This document shows positions 5,142 to 9,360 of a stretch of 9,360 nt of DNA, one piece after another. This stretch comes from Helicobacteraceae bacterium (GTDB lineage Bacteria > Campylobacterota > Campylobacteria > Campylobacterales > Sulfurimonadaceae), in contig DAOWOG010000021.1 in assembly GCA_030642185.1 (NCBI GenBank), forward strand, positions 1-9,360, written 5' to 3'. Made by a program: the position numbers and the translations under genes. Positions within the stretch are counted from its first letter, which is position 1; each line of letters begins with the position of its first letter. The notes under the pieces are model-generated. The model saw nothing but the letters and a program-made list of their open reading frames with translations, searched no databases and was not told where the DNA came from.

Positions 5142-5149
5142 GCAGGGCA
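5139..5149 (+). repeat. 11-bp direct repeat flanking REPIN copy 1, right
   Basis: ATTGCAGGGCA matches 4972-4982 exactly and overlaps the last bases of the right terminal inverted repeat. It ends 4 bp before the folP stop codon, so the element abuts the 3' end of the operon almost directly. Confidence 0.6.
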
Positions 5150-5152
5150 GCT

Positions 5153-6295
5153 CTATGCGTTCCTGATTGCACGGGCAACACGCAGTGCCTGGACATGCTC
5201 TTTGACATCATGTACACGCAGTATCTCTGCACCGTTTTCAACTGCTTTGAGATGAATAGCCAAGGTTCCGCCAAGGCGCTCTTCTGTCGGAGTTTTGATG
5301 ATTTTATCGATCATTGATTTCCGGCTTGCACCGACCAGCAGCGGACGTTTAAACTTTAAAAAATGTTCCAAATGAGCGATGAGTTCCAGGTTATGCTCCA
5401 GCGTTTTGCCAAATCCTATCCCAACATCCAGTACAAGCTCTTTGATATCGAATTTTTCTGCTTTTTCAAGACGATGTTCAAAAAAGTCTGAAACATCACT
5501 CACAATATGCTCGTAATGCGGAGATAACTGCATCGTCTGCGGTGTACCCTGCATATGCATCATAATGACAGTCGCATGATACTCGGCACTTATTCTGCAC
5601 ATCTCATCATCTGCCAGCCCGGTGATATCATTGACAATGCCAAAACCCCTCTCAAGTGCATACGCAACCACGTTCGGTGTATAGCTGTCTATACTGAATG
5701 TTGTCTTTTCAAAAAGTTTTTGGGCATAGATGGCATCAATAATCGGTTGAATACGTCTCATCTCCTCTTCGGCACTCACCTGAGCACTTCCCGGACGAGA
5801 TGAAACAGCACCGATATCAATAATATCCGCACCCTCCTTTATCATCGCGCCAATGGCTGAAACGGCAGCGTCTCCCCTGAAACGGCTTAACGTATAAAAA
5901 CTGTCGTCATTGGCATTGATAACACCCATGACCTTGACCTCTTTTTCTGCATGCAAAGCGGCGAAACGTTTTAGCTCATGGGCAAGCGCTTTAAGACCAA
6001 AAGGCTGAGCAAGCTCTTTGCGGCTTAACTCCAAAAGCTGCTTTTCGTTCACGATCAAAAGGGCATCGACCCTGCTGTGTAATGCCGTTACCGTTCCCTT
6101 TGGAACAGCCAGTTCTGCCCCGATAGAGAGCGCGTCCTGTTTTAGAATATTGGCGGCACCTACATGCATACTGCGAATATAGAAAAGATGAAGTTTCATC
6201 TTCGAAGCCATAATTTTTATGCCTCCACTCTCTACACCAAGTGCTTTCAGGTAGGCTCTGGCATCAATATGCGTAGAGAGTTTTTCAATCTGCAC
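5153..6295 (-). CDS. folP: dihydropteroate synthase with lineage-type N-terminal extension
   Basis: DHPS condenses 6-hydroxymethyl-dihydropterin diphosphate with p-aminobenzoate to dihydropteroate in folate synthesis; it is the sulfonamide target. The TIM-barrel domain begins near residue 119: VMGVINANDDSF (122-133), ADIIDIGAVSSRPGS (156-170), SIDSY (D203), VNDITG (N222), HMQGTPQTM (247-255), LDVGIGFGKT (D290, K297), GASRKSMI (322-329) and RVHD (R360, H362). About 118 extra residues precede it, giving 380 in total against ~280 for E. coli; this fits the extended Helicobacter type. Loops 1 and 2 deviate from the usual NVTPDSFSDGG and ESTRPG. The start is a GTG overlapping holB by 11 bp with a weak ribosome binding site, so translation is probably coupled. 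It is the last gene of the operon; its stop lies 11 bp from the REPIN. Confidence 0.93.
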   Translation of the reverse strand: MQIEKLSTHIDARAYLKALGVESGGIKIMASKMKLHLFYIRSMHVGAANILKQDALSIGAELAVPKGTVTALHSRVDALLIVNEKQLLELSRKELAQPFGLKALAHELKRFAALHAEKEVKVMGVINANDDSFYTLSRFRGDAAVSAIGAMIKEGADIIDIGAVSSRPGSAQVSAEEEMRRIQPIIDAIYAQKLFEKTTFSIDSYTPNVVAYALERGFGIVNDITGLADDEMCRISAEYHATVIMMHMQGTPQTMQLSPHYEHIVSDVSDFFEHRLEKAEKFDIKELVLDVGIGFGKTLEHNLELIAHLEHFLKFKRPLLVGASRKSMIDKIIKTPTEERLGGTLAIHLKAVENGAEILRVHDVKEHVQALRVARAIRNA

Positions 6296-6908
6296 GGCGT
6301 TTTTCCGGTAAAAATTGCATCAATATCATCAGCAGAATATTCTGAAATCTTCCATTGAGCTCCACAAGCCGGTATGCCCGCTCAAAAGCACTCAGTTGAG
6401 CCGTAGTCAATGTCAGTTTTTCAATCACACTGGCTTGATGAAACAAGCCTTCTATCAATGCTTTGGCATCATGTTTGGAGAGTCTGTCATGTGCCTTGAC
6501 AAAATCAAACAGTACGGACAGGTCCAAAGAGGCAAGCCGTATATCCACTGAAACGACCTGGGAGGCTTCACTCTCCTGGATCAATGGCAGACGCGAGCGT
6601 ACGGTAGGCAGAAGAATAGATTTAGTCGGGGCGATAATAATAAACTCTATATTTTTGGGAGGCTCTTCCAAAACCTTTAACAGAGAGTTTTGAGCGACAA
6701 CCGTAAAATTTTTTGCTGCCAGTACAATGTATTTGACGGAAGCTTCGCTGATATAGGCTTCATTGACAACCGCCTTGGCATCTTCTATGAGAAAATCATC
6801 TTTGATAAAACCGACAACACGCTGCGGATGAAGTCGCTCCTGAAGTGCCGTAAACTGTTCATCAAGGTGGGCCGAGATGATAATGTGGCTCCGCGTCATG
6901 TCATTCAT
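6285..6908 (-). CDS. holB: DNA polymerase III delta' subunit, short epsilonproteobacterial form
   Basis: Delta' is the rigid stator subunit of the clamp loader that puts the beta clamp on primed DNA. The identifying stretch is AQNSLLKVLEEPPKNIEFII (residues 72-91), followed by PTKSILLPTVRSRLPLI. Here LLKVLEEPP and the sensor-type SRL are the family signatures. The product is about 207 residues against 334 in E. coli. It lacks the N-terminal P-loop and zinc-module region, and the C-terminal collar looks reduced. Short forms are expected in Campylobacterota. I place the start at ATG 6908 (MNDMTRS), whose ATGAATGA overlaps the hobA stop; GGAGAAG lies 9 bases upstream. An in-frame ATG at 6938 deep in hobA and another at 6899 are alternatives. 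The location between hobA and folP is the conserved context. Confidence 0.88.
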   Translation of the reverse strand: MNDMTRSHIIISAHLDEQFTALQERLHPQRVVGFIKDDFLIEDAKAVVNEAYISEASVKYIVLAAKNFTVVAQNSLLKVLEEPPKNIEFIIIAPTKSILLPTVRSRLPLIQESEASQVVSVDIRLASLDLSVLFDFVKAHDRLSKHDAKALIEGLFHQASVIEKLTLTTAQLSAFERAYRLVELNGRFQNILLMILMQFLPEKRRAD

Positions 6909-7449
6909 CGATACTGACTTCTCCAAACAGCATAGCATTAAGTGTCATATTGAAAAGACGGTAAAGCTGAAGAAGCTTGATATCGATGATCGGATCATAG
7001 GAACGCAGTGTCAGGGCATTATGAAAGTCTTCATCCATAATCCATAAATAACTCTCATCATAGCGCTTGGCAATATCGGCACGTTTGTCATTACCCTTGC
7101 CGACATACCAGAAGAAGAACTCTCCTTTATATGAGAGTTCAAGCAGATCAATAAGCATATCGATCGATTCGCTGCCGCTTATCGCATCAAATCCGGGATA
7201 GATACGATCCAGACTGACCAGGGGAATCATCGGTCGCTCCAGTGTAAGCTGATTAATAGACGAAATCACGTAGTCTTCAAACCATTTATGCTTGTGATCC
7301 GTGATCAGAACAACTGTTTTTCCCTCAAGTATCTGCTTAATCGCCTGTGCCGTCGTGGAGGTCCAGTCAAAACGTGACTCCTCCAGCCAATTTAGCATAG
7401 CTCCTTCAGAGCGGATAGCTTCAAGTGTCCATTTTATAAACTGCTGCAT
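6901..7449 (-). CDS. hobA: HobA, DnaA-binding replication-initiation regulator
   Basis: HobA is a Campylobacterota-specific protein that tetramerises through a sugar-isomerase-like fold, binds domain I-II of DnaA and promotes its assembly on oriC. It is the functional counterpart of E. coli DiaA. At 182 residues it has the family length. Recognisable stretches are the N-terminal FIKWTLEAIRSEGAMLNWLE, ERPMIPLVSLDRIYPGF (71-87), FFFWYVGKG (111-119), ESYLWIMDED (132-141) and the C-terminal DPIIDIKLLQLYRLFNMTL (152-170), which aligns well with the H. pylori protein as I remember it. The ATG has AAAAAAGG upstream. The gene follows lysC by 39 bp and overlaps holB by 8 bp, so an initiation regulator and a clamp-loader subunit are co-expressed. 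Confidence 0.93.
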   Translation of the reverse strand: MQQFIKWTLEAIRSEGAMLNWLEESRFDWTSTTAQAIKQILEGKTVVLITDHKHKWFEDYVISSINQLTLERPMIPLVSLDRIYPGFDAISGSESIDMLIDLLELSYKGEFFFWYVGKGNDKRADIAKRYDESYLWIMDEDFHNALTLRSYDPIIDIKLLQLYRLFNMTLNAMLFGEVSIDE

Positions 7450-7488
7450 CTGCTGCCTTTTTTGGCGATATTCTGAAATATGTCTAAA

Positions 7489-8700
7489 CTATTTTTCCAG
7501 TTCGTATACACTGTGAAGCGAACGCACTGCCAACTCAGCATATTTTTCAGCAATGACCATCGAAACTTTAATCTCAGAAGTAGAAATCATCAGGATATTG
7601 ATATTTTCATCTGCCATCGTCTGAAATGCTTTTGCCGCCACACCGGTATGTGATTTCATACCGACACCGACGATAGAGACCTTACAGATACTCTCATCAT
7701 ATCCATACTCTTTTATTTCGTTATTGCTGATAAATTGTTCGACCACACGTTTGGCATCACCCAGTTCGTTCATAGGAACGGTAAAATCCATATTGGTAGT
7801 ACCGTCATGTCCGGATGTCTGGATGATCATATCGATGTTGACATCGCTGTCTGCCAGTCTGCCGAAGATATCCGATGCGATTCCCGGACGGTCTATGACA
7901 CCGCTCAGTGAAATACGTGCCTGACTACGATCAAGTGCGATACCGCTTACTAATGGTTCTTCCATAATATTTTCTTCCTTTGTTATGAGCGTACCTTCAG
8001 CTTCAGAGAAACTTGAACGGGTTACGAGATTGACATTGAGCTTTTTTGCCAGTTCCACTGAACGGTTTTGAAGCACCTTCGCACCAAGTGAAGCAAGTTC
8101 AAGCATCTCATCATAAGAGATTTTATCAAGCTTTTTCGCTTTGGGTTCGATACGCGGATCCGTCGTATAGATACCTTCCACATCCGTATATATTTCACAC
8201 AGATCAGCTTTCAATGCACCGGCAACAGCAACAGCGGAAAGATCACTTCCTCCCCTGCCGAGTGTTGTCACCTGCCCTTTTTCATTCACACCCTGAAAAC
8301 CGGCAACCACAACAACATTTCCGTCCGAAAGCAGATCCTGCATAACACTTGGATCGATACTTTCGATGCGGGCTTTTGTATGCATGCCATCGGTCATAAT
8401 ACCGGCACGGCGTCCACTCATCGACAATGCCTTGTGGCTCATCGCGTTAAGTGCGATGGAAAGCAGCGAAGCCGTAACACGTTCACCGGAACTTAACAGC
8501 ATATCGACTTCGGCACGAACCGGTTCATCACTGAAATGTTCCGCATACCCTACGAGTTTGTTAGTCTCACCGCTCATCGCCGAGACCACGGCAACCACCT
8601 GGTGACCCGCTTCTACCGTTTTGGCAATACGGTTGGCAACATTTTGGATACGCTCCAGATCACCGACACTGGTTCCGCCAAATTTCTGCACAATCAGCAT
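7489..8700 (-). CDS. lysC: aspartate kinase with two ACT domains
   Basis: Aspartate kinase makes aspartyl-phosphate, the first step toward lysine, diaminopimelate, threonine and methionine. The 403-residue length is that of monofunctional ACT-regulated enzymes. The kinase domain has KFGGTSVG (6-13), VVSAMSGETN (38-47), LSSGERV (69-75), GFQGVN (134-139), TLGRGGSD (146-153) and YTDVEGIYTTDPR (171-183). Two ACT domains follow (~263-335 with RPGIASDIFGRLAD, and ~340-400 with GVGMKSHTGVAAKAF and MISTSEIKVSMVI), the sites of feedback by lysine and/or threonine in this family. The start ATG shares a base with the rppH stop (TAATG). There is no leader between rppH and lysC, so control by a lysine riboswitch at this position is excluded. 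No homoserine dehydrogenase fusion is present. Confidence 0.97.
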   Translation of the reverse strand: MLIVQKFGGTSVGDLERIQNVANRIAKTVEAGHQVVAVVSAMSGETNKLVGYAEHFSDEPVRAEVDMLLSSGERVTASLLSIALNAMSHKALSMSGRRAGIMTDGMHTKARIESIDPSVMQDLLSDGNVVVVAGFQGVNEKGQVTTLGRGGSDLSAVAVAGALKADLCEIYTDVEGIYTTDPRIEPKAKKLDKISYDEMLELASLGAKVLQNRSVELAKKLNVNLVTRSSFSEAEGTLITKEENIMEEPLVSGIALDRSQARISLSGVIDRPGIASDIFGRLADSDVNIDMIIQTSGHDGTTNMDFTVPMNELGDAKRVVEQFISNNEIKEYGYDESICKVSIVGVGMKSHTGVAAKAFQTMADENINILMISTSEIKVSMVIAEKYAELAVRSLHSVYELEK

Positions 8701-9170
8701 TACAACAGTCCTTCTTGTTTAAAATAATCGAGCACCTCTTCATATACCGGCTTTTTAAAATGCGATATATGCTCCATCAGCTCATCAAGATCAACAAATT
8801 TATGGTCGATGAACTCCGGATGTTTGGTATCAAGATTGATCACAGCTTTTTTCTTCAGACGAACCAGATAATAGCGCTGTTTCTGCCCGCTGTAAGGTTT
8901 CATCCGTTTAGCCACATGCTCAGGAAAATCATAACTGACCCACTTCGGATACTTGGCGATTACCTCAACTTTTTTGGTACCGATCTCCTCTTTGAGCTCA
9001 CGCAGCAGTGCTTCTTCGCTGCTTTCACCCTTATCAATGCCTCCCTGCGGAAACTGCCATATCCCGGCAATATCACTGCGTTCCGCGATTAAAACCTGTT
9101 TCACTTTCGGATAATCCGGCGATACGATAATAGCCGCTACATTGGGCCGGTATAACTTCTCTTTGGGCAT
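8700..9170 (-). CDS. rppH: RNA pyrophosphohydrolase (Nudix) RppH
   Basis: RppH removes pyrophosphate from the 5' end of primary transcripts, opening them to RNase decay; older annotations call it invasion protein IalA/NudH or a diadenosine polyphosphate hydrolase. The 156-residue protein contains a complete Nudix box GX5EX7REUXEEXGU at residues 43-65 (GGIDKGE...RELKEEIGT), with metal-binding E58, E61 and E62. RppH-type signatures are IWQFPQGGI (37-45) and SGQKQRYYLV (94-103). The start ATG at 9170 has only a weak CAAGA-like site. It is the promoter-proximal gene of the five-gene operon and overlaps lysC by one base. The promoter at 9199-9204 predicts a leader of about 22 nt. Confidence 0.94.
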   Translation of the reverse strand: MPKEKLYRPNVAAIIVSPDYPKVKQVLIAERSDIAGIWQFPQGGIDKGESSEEALLRELKEEIGTKKVEVIAKYPKWVSYDFPEHVAKRMKPYSGQKQRYYLVRLKKKAVINLDTKHPEFIDHKFVDLDELMEHISHFKKPVYEEVLDYFKQEGLL

Positions 9171-9198
9171 GATGATATCTTGATTTTTAAGTGCTGGA

Positions 9199-9204
9199 AT
9201 TATA
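9199..9204 (-). promoter_or_regulatory. -10 box (TATAAT) for the rppH-lysC-hobA-holB-folP operon
   Basis: On the minus strand CTACTATAATTCC gives a perfect TATAAT 28 bp before the rppH ATG. With a 16-18 bp spacer the -35 position falls at 9221-9228, inside the end of the second REPIN-like repeat. No TTGACA-like hexamer is present there. The neighbouring AGGGCACCTC (9208-9217) lies in the spacer. Confidence 0.55.
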
Positions 9205-9207
9205 GTA

Positions 9208-9360
9208 GAGGTGCCCTAAAGAAGGCATTAAGCTAAGCAATTTTACGTTCTCGGGGCTGCGACTTTAGTCGCATTAACAAGCCTGTCAAGCCCTGAAAGT
9301 AAGACTAAAGTCTCACCCCCGAAGTAGTCTAGCCACCTTTTTTTGACATTTCACTCTCTT
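9208..9360 (-). repeat. REPIN-like repeat, copy 2, inverted and cut by the window edge
   Basis: The reverse complement of 9224-9360 matches 5002-5138 with 6 differences in 137 bases and no gap. Five of the six differences are transitions, and an 84-bp core is identical. The end towards rppH has the terminal sequence CTTAGCTTAATG, then AGGGCACCTC (9208-9217), which is also found beside copy 1. The other end should lie about 14 bases beyond the right edge. The element runs directly into the operon promoter. It has no coding capacity. Confidence 0.85.

Noticed and set aside
8698..8704. Lysine riboswitch or attenuator before lysC
   Set aside because: rppH and lysC share a base (TAATG), leaving no untranslated leader, and the operon leader upstream of rppH is predicted to be only about 22 nt.

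Overview
The window reads as a piece of a Campylobacterota (Epsilonproteobacteria) chromosome, most likely a free-living sulfur-oxidiser of the Sulfurimonas/Sulfuricurvum/Sulfurovum type. The main reason is the minus-strand gene order rppH-lysC-hobA-holB-folP. HobA is known only from this phylum, and the same order occurs in Helicobacter pylori. The HU protein and the N-terminally extended dihydropteroate synthase are also of the epsilonproteobacterial type. Genus assignment is inference.

Layout. Bases 1-1243 hold small genes I cannot name: a membrane-anchored protein on the plus strand (possibly cut by the window edge), converging on a GTGA-coupled minus-strand pair (a small cytoplasmic protein, then a secreted periplasmic protein). 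Bases 1244-1413 form a divergent promoter region. A plus-strand coiled-coil protein follows (1414-2103), then an AT-rich promoter region and a GTGA-coupled pair: a small helix-turn-helix regulator and a small basic protein (2340-2836). Next come hup (HU, 2934-3218) and msrB (3368-3760). An outer-membrane beta-barrel gene (3794-4297, minus) is divergent from a secreted cyclophilin (4378-4935, plus).

Bases 5153-9170 hold the five-gene minus-strand operon. Its genes overlap or sit close together: rppH/lysC share one base (TAATG), lysC-hobA are 39 bp apart, hobA/holB overlap by 8 bp and holB/folP by 11 bp. It joins RNA 5'-end processing, aspartate-family amino acid synthesis, replication initiation (a DnaA partner), the clamp loader and folate synthesis.

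The most notable non-coding structure is a REPIN-like repeat, about 150 bp, present twice in inverted orientation: at 4988-5141 beyond the 3' end of the operon, and from about 9208 to the right edge of the window just upstream of its promoter. The copies share an 84-bp identical core holding two inverted REP-type palindromes. One palindrome differs from the other by paired changes that keep its stem. The repeats therefore bracket the whole operon, and the upstream copy runs into the promoter region. I see no CRISPR array, tRNA, rRNA, transposase gene or defence locus.
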